NCBI RefSeq assembly: GCF_000247815.1
Contig: NC_021678.1
Location: 5,495,026 to 5,559,025, forward strand
Direction of reading: 5' to 3'
Source of the DNA: Ficedula albicollis
Taxonomy: Eukaryota > Chordata > Aves > Passeriformes > Muscicapidae
DNA length: 64,000 nt
The notes under the pieces were generated by a model that searched no databases, had not been told where the DNA came from, and saw nothing but the letters and a program-made list of their open reading frames with translations. The position numbers and the translations under genes are program-made. Of the stretch, positions 45,521-58,133 are shown piece after piece. Each line of letters starts with the position of its first letter. Position 1 is the first letter of the stretch.

Positions 45521-47889
45521 GAGGTACCGTTTGAAAAGCTAGAGTTGTTATATGTCTGATATTTGTCTCATATCTTCCCTCTCTTTTGGTGAGAATTCAA
45601 TTTATTTAGTTTTCACATATTGATTATTGTGAATCATAGAGAACACAATCACTTTTTTCACTACAGCTGCAGGTAGCTAAGTACATGCTTACACTACAAC
45701 TTCAGAAAATAGATGTCTTCAGAATAGTTTCAGAACACTATTGCCATTTGTCTTTTAGTATGTCCTGTGATTTTGAAATATGTTTGGTTAGAAGCTGGAT
45801 GCTGATCTCTAAACTGAAATACTGTCTCTTTTGAAGGCTTCTTGGAGATCACTGTTGTGTGGTGTTGATCTATATAAGCACTGTGCAGTATAATTGGCAT
45901 CCAGTTTATATTTTTATCCTACAATGTCTTGTCTTCAGCCGATTTAAGATGTTTTCTTCAGTAGTGTCTAGTGGGCAAAAGCCGTGTTTGGGTACTTGGG
46001 TAACAGCTTAGTTCTGAGCAAGGCAGATGAGCATGCCTGCCAATCTGCTGATAAAGGATCTATGGCTCTTCTAAACGAAACTCAGGCAAAATAGGCCTAT
46101 GTACCTGCATCTGGTACCTGTTCTGCTAAGAAATGTGAAACTATTGAAAGAAAAATTGAGGCTGTTTATTACCAATTTAGTATTTGTAAACAGTCTCACT
46201 GAGCACTATACAGAGCCTGCTTACTTGGAGATTGACAGAGACATAAGTAAAATAATTATTATTCCATCTAAATATAAAATTATCTACCTGTGCTTGCAAT
46301 ATTTTAAATACATGCTTTATAAAAAAATTGATGTGAGTGCACAGGCTCTGTATTTTGTTACATTACTTATTTTACACCACCTAGTTCACATGCTGCCTTT
46401 GGCATCAATAGATCTCAGCATATATCTTGAGTATGCAGACTGGTGAAGAAAAACACATTGTGTACTTACCTTATGTACCTGTGAAGAAGAATTAAGAAGA
46501 CACAGGGTTCAGAATTCTTTCTTGGGCTTAGGTGGACTTTTGAAAATGAATTTGCTTCTGAGCTTCTGTCAGCAAGAGTAACCATAACTCATTTTCTGCG
46601 GCTGTTAATCCTGCCTGTGAGGGGGTAGGGATAGTAATTTTCTTTGTAGTTGAAGGCAGGAACTGCATCATAACAAATAATGACTTTAGGATAAGCCTAA
46701 ATGGATGAAGTGCCATTGCAGTTGTCCTTCAAAATTAAGAACAGTGGGAAAAAAATGCAGAAAATATGATCTAAACTAATATTACTTTCAGCTTTTGTTG
46801 AGTGCTCTTTAGCCTAGGACCTGTCAAGGCTTGCAAATACTAAGGCAATGGATGTTAAAACATCTATGTTAAGCATTTCTTTGCTCACTTTTTTACAGGT
46901 GGGGAAATCAGAAATATAGGATACAAGTGTCCCTCGTACAGGTAGCAGTAATAAAACAGGGGGTTGTACCCCAGAGACCTGTGGTTGACTTTTAGACCCT
47001 GCAGTTCATCACTGAAACAGCACATTGAATATAACATACATTCCCAATCTTTTCAGTAAAGCAGGCTCTTTTCCTACACATTCACAGATTTCATATAGAA
47101 GAAATCCCATCAGAGATTTGGTTATTTTTAAATGGTGTTTCCTCTTTTCATCTTTAGCTATAGCTGGGCAAATGGTGTCAAGTGTAGGTATTGAGAGCCA
47201 CGGATGGGAACTCCTAAGAGTCTGTAGAAAGATTCTATTTTGGTAATTCTTTTTGATGAAATGCATGAGAAGTTGTCTTTGGGAATGTGACGATTGATGC
47301 AGAGCACAAAGTTATTTCCTCCTTGTGGCATTTTGTTTTCAGGAGAGAAAAATATTGAGATTATGCTACAGCCTGAAGCTCTAGCATGTTGATGAGGTAG
47401 AAGGAGTCCAAATAAATTAACTGTTGTCAGACTCTGATTCCAGTGACTGGGATTTTACGTGATTGGGGAAAAAATGGTCTTACATATTTGGAAAATTGTA
47501 GTCTGCTTTGGCAAGAAGGAAAATGAGCAGATCAGAGCCTGTTTCTCATGTCATTGAAGTGTCTGAGGACTTGCCTTCTGCTGAGATGGGAGAGAACTTT
47601 CTTCAAAGTTGAAAGTGTTTGTTACATCTATCTAAAATGTATAGCCCTGTTTTTGATGTAAGAAGATTTACTTGGCTTCAATCTGCTCTTCTGGCCTAGG
47701 GAGGTCTGCCTCTAGCAGTTAAAGGACCTTTTTTTCAGGAATGAACTCTGACAGTTCCTTGAGTTTATGTTGCTGAATTATAAGTATTGATGTGAGACTT
47801 GAGGAAAAAGGGCAATGTGAATTTGCCAGTGCTAATGTCCTTGCCCTGTCTTTCTGCAGCTGTCTCTGATATGATGACTGAAGTATTTC

Positions 47890-48010
47890 AAATACTTTTA
47901 GTTACTCCTTAATATTGCGGGTGCAAAAAAGGAGGGGGAATGGGGAATTAAAATACTTTTGGTTACTCCTTAATATTACGGGTGCAAAAAAGGAGGGGGA
48001 ATGGGGAATT
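47890..48010. repeat. 61-bp tandem duplication
   Basis: Units start at 47890 and 47951 and share TTACTCCTTAATATT and GGGTGCAAAAAAGGAGGGGG. I see two mismatches. Confidence 0.94.
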
Positions 48011-48980
48011 GTTTGCAGCTGAGTGCCCCTTGGAAGTTGAGAATTAGTTGCTCGTGTTCATGATTCTGACTTTTTATATTCCTATCCAGTGTCTCTGATG
48101 GGCTTGTGAGAATGATGGGGAAATGCCTCTTATACTAAGATTTGGATATGAAGATGAACTTTGAGTTTGGAAATTCCATATTTATGGACTTGCACCTTTT
48201 CAGCATGGTATTGAAGAACCTAGTGGTGCTTTAAGCACAGGTTCTCCTCACCCTTGCAACTAAGGGTGGAAGAGAAACTGCATGCATCATAGGTCTTTGT
48301 GCACAACATAGGTAGGGCTTTAGGTAGGTGCTGTAGAGCTTCAGCTTGTTTATGTGGAAATGAGGGTGCTGCTCTGTGTAAATCAGGAAGACCAAGGTGA
48401 TGGAAGGTTTCTTAGCAGAGAGTGATTTAGTTGGGATAACTGGTAGATAACAATTCATGCTGCACACTGATAGTGAGAAATTTCATTGAGAAATTCCTCC
48501 CTTCTGTAGAAACGCATAGCCACTCAGTAGAGATTCATTTGTGCAGCACTGAGTTGAGTTACAGTACCTGAGATTTCAAATGACAAAAGGATCTTGCTGT
48601 CAGACTCTTTCTGCTGAGCTGCTGATACAAAGGGCTGTGGGAGGTGAGTAGGAACGCCAGTATCTCCAGTTGTTCTCAGATAGCTCTTAACAGAAAGGTG
48701 TTCCCAGAGTTTGCTGCATAGAAAGCACAACCCACACATCATTGTTACTCATTTGTTCAGTTCAAGAGGCTTGTTTTTCACAGATGTGCTTTTCCTGTTT
48801 GGCATTTGTAACTGAGGATTGTAAGTGTCATCCAACTATAAAATGAGATTTTCACCTGATTCATGAACACCTTTGTTAACTATAGCATAAAAAGGAATAT
48901 GGTTGAGTATGGAATGTAGGTTAAGCTGTATTTCTACCCCAGTATATTATACTACTCAGGAAGGGTGAAAAAGAAATCTT

Positions 48981-49061
48981 AACAGCTGTGCAAAAATTCC
49001 CTCCCCACTTTATATCAAATTTAACAGCTATGCAAAAATTCCCTCCCCACTTTATATCAAA
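48981..49061. repeat. 42-bp tandem duplication
   Basis: Units start at 48981 and 49023, share GCAAAAATTCCCTCCCCACT followed by TTATATCAAAT, and have one mismatch. Confidence 0.93.
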
Positions 49062-50032
49062 TAAAATTAGTAAAGCAATTAGAAGATAGAGTTTATTTCT
49101 ACATGTTATCCTGTATTATTCATGCCTATATATGGAGCTGTACATACATGGATTTTAAAATAATTAATCAAAATTGCTGTACATGGTAAGTAAAGTAAAC
49201 AATCAGTATATTTGAGTAAGGCTTTCATGTCAGAAAACTGACCAGACATTATAAGAAAGGGCTGTAAAACTTGGAAGAAGAGGAGAAAATGAATTATCTC
49301 AGAATAATGGGACCAGGACCATTCATGTCTGTATAACAGATAATTTGTGGGGCTTATAGTAATGTGATTTTGAAAGTTTTTATTACTACGTTAATGCTAT
49401 AGCCAATTAGGATAATCACAGGTAAGCAAGTGTTTATTGTTGTTCCAGGGAATAATAATGATCAGATGAGTGTTATTTCTGCCCAAGTTTTCTTCAGTGT
49501 ATACTTACCATCTCATGTCTATCTTTAGAAAAAACATCTAGATTAAAAGCATAGTAAAAACGCCTTTTGAAAGTGATTTAAAAATAGTTCTTCATACCAA
49601 AGTGCAACTGTGAAAATATTTCTGAATTGAAAAAGCACCTTCCTTTTGGCATATGGATTAAATGTGCTCTCTGATGGTCCTAGTCACGTTTGTTTCTGGC
49701 TAGGTACTCCATCGCTAGGAATTTACACTCTTCAAAAACATTAGGCATGAATCTGGCTGCTTGTCAGAAGGCTATACTTGCTTAGGATTCCTTAGCTCAC
49801 AGCGAGTTTTTAAAAAGTAAGGATATTTTTTAACACATAAGTATCCTCCTAAAATTGATAATCACATAGAAAATGTTAACTATTAAAACAAAAAGGCTAA
49901 ATAACAGCATTTGCCAATGTGTTCACAGCAGAGTGAGAACCCAACACATACCCCTTGAAAGTTGTTTTACTAAATTAAGAGTAAAATAACTATTCTGAAT
50001 TATGTAGTTGCCTTTTCATTCTCAAGGTTTTA

Positions 50033-50876
50033 TTTTATTGTTGCAAGATTCTTTTTAAACCTACAATCAAGGATCTAATTTCTGCTACCTGAGCATTGGC
50101 AACACATTGGAGAGAAACATCCAGGGGAGAATTTATTCACTCTATAAATTGCAGCTATATTTAACATTGAGTGTTCTGGTATTCTTGAAAGTCTTCCTTT
50201 TCAGTGAGATTAGGACAATAATGCCAGCAAATCAGTTTTAGTGGTATTGATATGATATGTGTTCAGTTGGAAATAATAAGTGGAAGAGGGAAGAGACATC
50301 TGGATGGTGTTACCTCTGCGAAGAAAATATGCACCCTCCATCATACAGGCAGAATGAAGCACCAGAGTGGATTTTTCTGATGCTATGCAAATTGTGGTTG
50401 TCCTCAGCACATTCAGTTTCTGTCCTGAGACATAGTTTTGAAGATCTCTTCACCTTTTATTGTTGCAAAATTCTTTTTAAACCTACAATCAAGGATCTAA
50501 TTTCTGCTACCTGAGCATTGGCAACACATTGGAGAGAAACATCCAGGGGAGAATTTATTCACTCTATAAATTGAAGCTATATTTAACATTGAGTGTTCTG
50601 GTATTCTTGAAAGTCTTCCTTTTCAGTGAGATTAGGACAATAATGCCAGCAAATCAGTTTTAGTGGTATTGATATGATATGTGTTCAGTTGGAAATAATA
50701 AGTGGAAGAGGGAAGAGACATCTGGATGGTGTTACCTCTGCGAAGAAAATATGCACCCTCCATCATACAGGCAGAATGAAGCACCAGAGTGGATTTTTCT
50801 GATGCTATGCAAATTGTGGTTGTCCTCAGCACATTCAGTTTCTGTCCTGAGACATAGTTTTGAAGATCTCTTCACC
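50033..50876. repeat. 422-bp tandem duplication
   Basis: Unit 1 (50033-50454) and unit 2 (50455-50876) are adjacent direct copies starting TTTTATTGTTGCAA and ending GAAGATCTCTTCACC. By eye only two substitutions separate them (about 50047 and 50152 in unit 1). The unit contains no recognised transposon. Twin 66-codon ORFs in it are identical only because the DNA is duplicated. Confidence 0.96.
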
Positions 50877-51569
50877 ACTAGATCCAGACATTTCACACGA
50901 GGTTGCTCTCCTTCAAGATTTTAAAGATGACTCGACTTAGGCTGAGATTTATAGGGGTGGGGGCTGTAATCTTCCTGGCTGCTGCCCCCAGCTAGTGACC
51001 TCCTGTCTATCAGGGAAGAAGGGCACTAGCAATGTGCCTTTCCAGTCAGCCCTTCCATTACCCACATTGAGGTATAGTTGGTTATGCTTCCTTCCCAAAT
51101 GTCCACAATGTGTGTCTGGATCTCATACCAGTGTAGTGTAAGGAAATAGTCCAGGTGTGCTCCCATGCCTTCAGCTCACAAATAGAATGGCTGTGAGACT
51201 CCTCACCCTCAAATAAAAACATGAGAGCTCTGTTTTACATTAGCTTTTCTCAAAATGACTTTCCCAAATGCGCAGAGTAACAGGGAGCCCTGAAGCAGCC
51301 TGTCTCCTCATCCCTTTCCAAAGCCACCTCCTTAAAGGATCACCTCATAATGGGGACTGATTGCCTGTTTGATCTTGGTGAGCCTCAGGTTCACACTAAA
51401 CTATGCAGATACCTCAGGGGACACCACAGAAGCACTAGTGATGAGGGGATATTAGCGCATACCTGGATTCCTGCACAGTATCTGCTCTGTAGTTAAACAC
51501 CTTAAATAACCCCTGGCAATTATTCTGGCTGTATTAAAAAGTGGTGGCTTGGCAACTGTGGTTGTGGGG

Positions 51570-51627
51570 TTGTTTTTTTTTTTGTTTGGTTTGGTTTGGG
51601 TTTGTTTTGTTTTGTTTTGTTTTTTAA
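51570..51627. repeat. T-rich GTTTT/GGTTT simple repeat
   Basis: A run of T followed by GTTTGGTTTGG and four GTTTT units; it is low-complexity sequence and possibly the tail of an antisense retroelement. Confidence 0.85.
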
Positions 51628-52719
51628 ACCAAACAGTAGAGGAAATGAGTTCTAATCCTCTTGAGGGTGCTGTTTATTAAAATTTCCACCGTGGAAATTA
51701 ATATCTTCTTCTTCTTTCCCAAAACAATTCTGAACTAATTGCAACAGAAACATGCTTTTCCAGCTGAGGTAACAGGAATAGATGTTAGAGACGGTAAACA
51801 AAGTTGGGGGCTTTTTTTCCAGAAAACTGAAAAATATATGAGGTTTGTTAGTGCATCTGTTAAATAATGACTTTATGAGGCTAGATAGGAGAGAATACAG
51901 GCTGTTTAAGTCCTCTGTATAATGGGTCAAAAACCCATAATGAGAATTAGGGTGCCTTGTGTGTGGCAGTCACAGCATGAAGATTAAATGGAATTGCTTA
52001 ATCAGCAGTGTGGTAACAGGGAGTTGATATTCTGAAACCCATATGGGATTTTGCTTTCCTGTGGTTGGTAAGGGTTGAATTCCATGGGAAATGATCTGCT
52101 TATAGGCCATGTTACTGGAGTAGGGGAACTAGATGAATGCGAATTGCCACTTTGGATTTGACCATCTTAGGTTCCCATCTTAGAAAAAGGAAGTGATATG
52201 GTTTGTTGTTTGGTTTTTTTTCTCCTGATGAATATGTATATTCTCTCTTGCTCTTTTTAATATTAAATGTCTTAATATAAAGCACCTCTGCACAGGGTAG
52301 GCATCTAAGTGTCAATCCATTGAAGAATTTCATCCCATCATATTATCCTTGATTTCAAAAATGCTTCTGGCTTGGGGGAAGTACACAAAAAGCTACAAAT
52401 AAAGCTTAGTCTGTGCTTTACTCTGCTACACTCTGAGATGTTTCCTGTGCAGACAAATTTGTACTTGGCTATGTATCTTGAAATTTGTAATTTCACACCT
52501 CAATTGATGATATTGTGTCATTTTCACTATATGTACAAGGTATTTAGAAATGTATTCTGTTAATGATTTGTTTCATATTTGTGACATTGAAGCCAATTAG
52601 AAGTCCTTGTGTGTTTTTGTATGTTTGAGATGTCACTGATCCTGGAATGGCACCATTTGGTCAGTTAATCACTGTTTTTTGTATCGTCCTTCTTTTTTAT
52701 AGTGTTTTATTGGTGTTCT

Positions 52720-53104
52720 GTAAGGAATAGAATTAAGCTACAGGCTGTGGGGTGCACTTGCAGAACATCATGGCAGCTTAGAGAAGCACATGGCAGCACA
52801 GAGAAATTTGTCTCCACCTGACTTTGTGGGAGGAGGTGCCGTGTGGCAGACTACTGTGGAGAGGAGCCTGCTGGAAGCTGACAGACCCTTGAATAGTGGG
52901 TGATCACCCCATATAGGGACAGTAAGAAATCGTGTTGCTGACATGGCAATGTGTGATAGGTCGCTTAGTGAGGATTGCCATATAGGGAAATACTGTGTTT
53001 TGAATAAGTGTATAAAACCAGCTTGTTTCTTTGAATAAATGATTCAAATTCCCTGCCGGTCTGAGCCTGAGTCTCAGTCATTTACCGTGTTCCCTGTTGC
53101 AGAC
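52720..53104 (+). mobile_element. Probable solo LTR of an endogenous retrovirus (ERVK-like)
   Basis: The stretch has LTR order: a GC-richer U3-like part, TATA box TATAAAACC at 53011, poly(A) signal AATAAA at 53034, then a U5-like segment with CCCTGCCGGTCTGAGCC, ending near TGTTGCAGACA at 53104. No internal retroviral sequence lies next to it, so it would be a solo LTR. The left border and target-site duplication are not resolved. The family is a guess. Confidence 0.5.
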
Positions 53105-55604
53105 ACTATCCATTGAAATTCTGATTACTCACTGTAATAGATTACTCTATTACATGCTATAATCATTTCTTCCTCAGACTTGTTTTGCACCCATTGGCAT
53201 TAGGTTATTTGGAGAATGCTTTAGGGAAGGAAATGCCAGAATAAAAGAAGCGGGAGAAAGATCAATGATCAGTGGTCCCTCTTGACCACTTTAAATAGAG
53301 ATAATTACAGTAATCATATCTATAGCAAATATGCTAAATATCAGTAGTAGGTTAAAATTATAAAATTGCTTTAACTATCTGTTGATAGCTGAGCTGTGTC
53401 CAAATATATAGTAATAACCTTGTTATTCTGAAAGCTTCTCTTGTACCTAGGGCGCCCCTTTTCCTTCCACGACATTAACAATGTCAATCCAGAAAGGGTT
53501 TTGGACAAAAGGTGAAATAAAGGTAGCTGTGGTACCTAAATAGATGTGCAGGTACACACAGAAATGCAGCTGTAACACAGGACATGGTAGCACAATCAGC
53601 TGACTAACCATTGCTCCCTACCCACTGCAGACTGTACCCAGCTCCAGATACTCACACCTGTGCCAAGCCAGTGGCACAAAAACTGTTTTTCACTGGGAGG
53701 ACTTGACAGTCTCTGGGCTGGAAGGTGAGGAAGGGTACCAGAGAGCTCCTGTAGAGTTTATTGCCAAATTGTTGAGTTGTGGTGCCACACGTGCATGTGT
53801 GTGCCATAAACATATAGGGCGTAAAGCATTGAAGGCTCTGGCAAAATACCTGTGCCAGTCTTGCTGTATGTTATACTCCGAGGCCAAGATCTCACAGGGG
53901 ACTTGTGTCTCCAACTCATCACCTGAAGGACTGTAGTTCATAGTGCATAAGTTCCTGGAATGCTTCTGTCTTGCAGCTCTGCAGACAAAGCAGGAGACAG
54001 GGTGGCATGATGCTATGGCAGGGTGCAGTATCCAGAGGAGCTGTGTGAGGGAGTATACTTCCCAGCTTCAGTGGAACAGGGCAGTCCCTTTTATTGTGTG
54101 ACCTGGCAAATGACCCACTGCAGGTCAAAACAGAGGGTCTGCATTTGCTGGTGCTTAACTTTAAGTGGTTATATAGATTACGAACATTCCTACAAATACT
54201 CCAGAATAGAGTTGCAATTCCTTAGTGTTCCAAGCCCACCTTGCTTAACTAACCCCTTGCAAACCCATGCCCAGGGAAAAATTATTCTAAATCTCCCATG
54301 TCCAAATTCCAGATTTGAGTGGAAAGAATTACAAAATTGCATGCAAATGTTTTGGATTAAAATGGATTTTTTCAGTGAAAAAATTACAATTATAATAAAA
54401 TAACTACGATAAACCAATACATTATTTTAAACTAGTTTGCAAACAGAAGTAAGGCATTGGCTCTTGCTTCAGAATCAGAAAATGAATCAGAAATCATGGT
54501 TTCTGAAGGGCTTTGCTGTTAAAACTCAAGGACCATGTTCCATATGAATTGGAAAGAAGCTGGTATCAGATACCGTCACTTGAAAAGACAGTCATTGAAC
54601 TACCTACCACTCAGCAGGACAAGGATGCTTGGCTTGTATTGCCAAGGTGGGAGAAGAGAAATCTCTTCTCTCTCCCTTGGCAATGGTTTATGGTGCTTAC
54701 CTGGAACAGGCTTTTCCATTTGAATATCTCCATAGCCACATGCTAGATGAAAGCACAAGATTAAAGCAGAAATCTTGTTCTTCCATCTCAAGAGACAATC
54801 TGTCATCTGCACAGCTTGTTTTAATAACACAAGCATAAGTGAAATTCTGTAAATACTTTTTATTCAGTAATTAAAAGTTTATCTAGGTGAAGGAAGACGT
54901 TTTTAATAATTTTGCTTTTTAAGGCTGGGAAGGGGAAGAGGAGAATATGCCAGAGGCCAAATGGGTGGAATTTTTGTGTGAGTAAAAGAGACGTGAAGGA
55001 CTCAATGGTCCAGCCTTATTAATGTTACAAAACATTGGGCAGGTGCTTGTAGTAGATGCAAACAGCATTAACTCAGTAAAGATCAAGTCATTTTTTAAGG
55101 GGCCATGAAGTCTTATAAATGTGACAGAGAACCGCATACTCCTCTCAAACGTTTGAACTTAGAAGACTGCATTAAACTGCATTACACACAGTTACAGGAG
55201 AAAGTGAACTCCATAACTGAAAAGTATCTTGGCTGTCTATCTCAGTAATGACGTAAGTCAGCCTTGGATTTATCATATAAATACCACTTAAGAAAACCAC
55301 GTGTGATGTAATAAAAATGTTCTATCTAAATAAACACACCAAATTAAAAAAGAAAAGGTTTATGTCCTTGAAGAGGCCTGTCCTCTTTACATCTCATGAA
55401 GAACAGAAAACTTCACAGATTCTTGTGTTTGACATTACTTTTTAATATCCTTGCATTAAAAATGAATGATTACTTTTTAATATTACTTGTAGCCAACTAT
55501 CCCCTACCGTATAGATAAATTTCTTGTATGATTTTATTATATGCTCAATAATAGTACCTATAAGCTCAGATTTCTTTTGAATATAAATGATTGGAAACAA
55601 TATC

Positions 55605-55775
55605 CACCCAAAAGCATCTTTAATGTCATTATAGATGGGTGGGAGTAAATTAAGCGGTATTTAGCCACCAAAGTCTTTAATTTCATTGCATTTGAGTAGG
55701 AGTTAGACATTATGAGGTCCAATTTTAAAAGTCACTAATGTTTTTACATCTGAGTAGGAGTAAATTAAACAAAAT
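55605..55775. repeat. Ancient 57-58 bp periodic repeat, about three units
   Basis: The phrase GGAGTAAATTAA or its variant GGAGTTAGAC recurs at 55642, 55699 and 55757, and CTTTAAT or CACTAATG lies about 25-35 bases before each. The copies are strongly diverged, so this duplication is old compared with the others here. Confidence 0.5.
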
Positions 55776-58097
55776 CACTCCTGAGCTGCTAATATCATTT
55801 TAATTGAATGTCATTCAGTTTCTAAGTGCTGTTACAACACAGTAGATAATGAGTCAAGCTCAACAAATCATCTGAGCCCCAGGTACCATGGCTACTAGGG
55901 GTGACGGAAGAGTTTAGGGATGGAGAGGGAAACTGTTGGAAGTTGGGAAGCTGACAGGAATGATAGCAGGCCTGACATCTCTTGGCTGATGAGACCTATG
56001 TTCATCTAAAAATATCACCCTAACAAGAGCTAATCTAGCAAGGCTGCAAGCCAGGTCATTATTTCTAGTATTCAGATATATATTAAAAAAAAAAAAGCCC
56101 CAAAAACCAGGCATTTATTCTGATGTGATTTACAGAGTGAATGCTAGAAAGGCTAATTCCATTTATTCATAGCTCATGAATAATTCATTTTTTGATTTAA
56201 TGTTAATCTTGATGATGAGACAATGGTGAAACAATACTAGACAATACATAGATTTATATATGTGAAAATAAAAAATCATATCCTATCACAAGCATTATTT
56301 TTTGATCTATAACAGATAATGTTGCATTTTCCTCATATGTGGAAATCTTTTCACTTTGGTAAATAGCAGGTTTAAGATGAGCTGTGGCCCTTTTATAGCG
56401 ACAGCTAAAGGGACTAGAGTGAAAAACACCCTTCATTGTAACTCAAATTACTGTAAAACAGTAGATATTTTGCCCTAAAAGCAATTCAAGACATTACACA
56501 ATGCTAGGTTTCCATCTGGAAAAACTGCAGGGTTTTCAACTGACTGTTTGTGAGCATCAAATCTTTCTGATGTTGCTCTATGTGTATGTGTTTGACTGCT
56601 GAGAGCAAATACTCCTTTAAAGTGTGCATGTAAGACCAAGAGACCAGGGTCTCCTGACTGAAGCTCAGTCCTTGTTCCAAACTCCAGCTAAGCATTGGCT
56701 TCAGATATAATCACACTCTTGAGTATAGTCATGCAGTTTCATTTGGCCTATGTGATATGTGATGTTGCTCTGGTCTCTGCTGAAAATAGTGAGGTCAAAG
56801 GGCCACTATGGACTATGTGTTTACATGTATCTGGTACTACTTGCTCATGCTCAGAAAGTCCCATCAACTATCTCTTGGCTATCTTGGCAAATACAATAGG
56901 ACCTGGTTTTTCTCTTACCTCTCTACAAGACTGAGGCCCCTTCAAAATCCATACACCTTGTTCTTCCTCCAAGGGAAGGGAGAAAGGAGAATGTCACTGC
57001 TGCTGGACAGGGAAAGCAACTGCAGAACTCAGGGCTCTAAGGATACCCTGTTATAAAAGAATAGGTTGCATGTAGCCACAGCAGCATTCTTTTCCTCAGG
57101 GCTTTTCCTGCAACTCCTGTCTCCAGATAACAGAATGTACTAAGGCAGCACAGAGTTGCCGCAGGAGAGATATCTTGTGCCATTCCAGGATAGACTTCCC
57201 TATATTCTCCATCCTATAGGTTAGTTACTTAGCCCAGGCATTTCTAGGTAGATTAGAGGTATATTTCAACAATGTTCTTTTGGTCTTATGTCATTCCTCA
57301 ATTTTTGCAGAGAGCAGCATGGGTCTGAGGAGGTAACTGTAGAACTTCAGTGGTAGGATAGGAAATGTACAGTTCCTTCTTGACTGGAAGGACAGATTTC
57401 CCATTGCCTAGGACACTGTCTTTTCCAATATGATGCTATGATAAAAATGATGATTGTCAAATTCTGCTTCTTCCTAGGTATTTCTCATATTTAATTGTGA
57501 GATTCTCCATATACTCTCTCAACTATAACACGCTATGTAGTTCTACTTTTACTTTTCTTGCAATAAATGGATGTCTGATAAGACATTCTGGACTAATTTA
57601 AATAAGTGAGTGAAATAAACTGTCAGTGGATGCAAAGAGGGAGGCAATCCACTAGACTCTGGTGAACTTCTCAAATAGAGGGCTGGAATTTGGATCTGAT
57701 AGAGGATAGGAGGTAAAATCATTCATTAAGTAGGTTTGGCTTTTAGAGCTGATTTTCTAGTGAGCAAATATAAGCAGAAATTCCTGCTTGGGATTCAAGT
57801 CTGGCTACTTTTTGCATTCACCTTCCATGATGTGGAACACCAAAGAGCCCCAGTGCTGAATTTTGGTTCAGTATACTCAGCAGGCATAAGAGTAAGCTCT
57901 GTGATTTAAGACTTAAAGCTTTCATGCAGGGTGTGTGAAGAAAAGTTTAGAGATTGAGCATAGGCTAAACTCTCTGTGTAGATGTACTGTTGCAAACTTG
58001 CTCTGGGACATATGGAATTATATTGTTACTTGGGGGAACACTAATGAAATGCTTTGACATAGCCTTTTGTCTTTTCTTTGTAGAATGCACTGGAACA

Positions 58098-58133
58098 TGT
58101 TTTAACTAACGTGCTTGTTTTAACTAATGCGCT
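58098..58133. repeat. 18-bp tandem duplication
   Basis: TGTTTTAACTAACGTGCT is followed directly by TGTTTTAACTAATGCGCT, two mismatches. Confidence 0.85.

Larger units (their letters stand above)
43862..52690. other. Intergenic DNA, gene-free
   Basis: I recognise no gene. The stretch 44440-45000 is AT-rich, not obviously repetitive and rich in ATTA words, a plausible conserved non-coding element. Tandem duplications at 45449, 47890, 48981 and 50033 and a GTTTT tract at 51570 are listed separately. Confidence 0.45.

Noticed and set aside
46099..46446. 115-codon ORF
   Set aside because: AT-rich chance frame, no domain and no splice context.
50210..50832. Two identical 66-codon ORFs that look like a paralogue pair
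   Set aside because: They are the same frame in the two copies of the 422-bp duplication.
54023..54403. 126-codon ORF
   Set aside because: No recognisable domain, and overlapped by other unrelated frames; no support for a gene.
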